Below, in pieces: positions 6,121-6,132 of a stretch of DNA of 6,132 nucleotides. The stretch covers positions 1-6,132 of the forward strand of contig SFNM01000116.1 of the NCBI GenBank assembly GCA_004552725.1. Direction: 5' to 3'. The notes beneath the pieces are model-generated. The model saw only the letters and a list, made by a program, of their open reading frames with translations. It had not been told where the DNA came from and did not search any database. Within the stretch, counting starts at the first letter, position 1. Each line of letters begins with the position of its first letter. A program made the translations under genes and the position numbers. The stretch comes from Bacteroidales bacterium (GTDB taxonomy: Bacteria; Bacteroidota; Bacteroidia; Bacteroidales; Muribaculaceae).

Positions 6121-6132
6121 CAATGCATATCG

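Overview
The window looks like a chromosomal segment of a member of the Bacteroidales, possibly Muribaculaceae-like; the family-level guess is soft. Three things point there. Promoter -7 boxes of the Bacteroidetes form TAnnTTTG stand at 262, 5666 and 6113. The large membrane protein belongs to the DUF2723/GT117 family, which is very common in this phylum. The two following proteins carry Bacteroidetes-type N-termini and motifs. Genes are GC-rich and the 3' intergenic region is AT-rich.

Layout: 1-93 is a cluster of compact hairpins, three of them with the same TCC (bottom strand GGA) loop, which looks like an intergenic palindromic repeat. 94-300 is intergenic and carries an 8-bp inverted repeat and a -7 box serving the first gene. 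301-4128 encodes a 1275-residue multi-pass DUF2723 glycosyltransferase. 4138-4758 encodes a short NodB-type polysaccharide deacetylase starting 9 nt after the first stop codon. 4730-5683 encodes QueG (epoxyqueuosine reductase) and overlaps the deacetylase by 29 nt. The spacing suggests one co-transcribed unit driven from about 262, with no internal promoter seen. The first two genes fit envelope or protein glycosylation chemistry. QueG does the last step of queuosine tRNA modification, and its link to the others is probably only positional.

5684-6132 contains no convincing protein gene. A promoter box inside the last codons of queG (5666-5673) opens into a segment (about 5678-5850) that I can fold into a closed four-helix junction, so I propose a structured small RNA there. 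Two short ORFs on opposite strands overlap it. Further on lie a weak hairpin (5914-5967), a perfect 20-bp palindrome (6050-6069) and a -7 box (6113-6120) for a gene beyond the window.

The points most worth checking are the possible RNA, a heptanucleotide tandem repeat inside queG whose unit is not a multiple of three, the run-on C-terminus of QueG, the strong hairpin at the start of the deacetylase gene, and the hairpin cluster at the left edge. I see no mobile-element gene, CRISPR array, tRNA or rRNA, and no clear novel defence or biosynthetic system.
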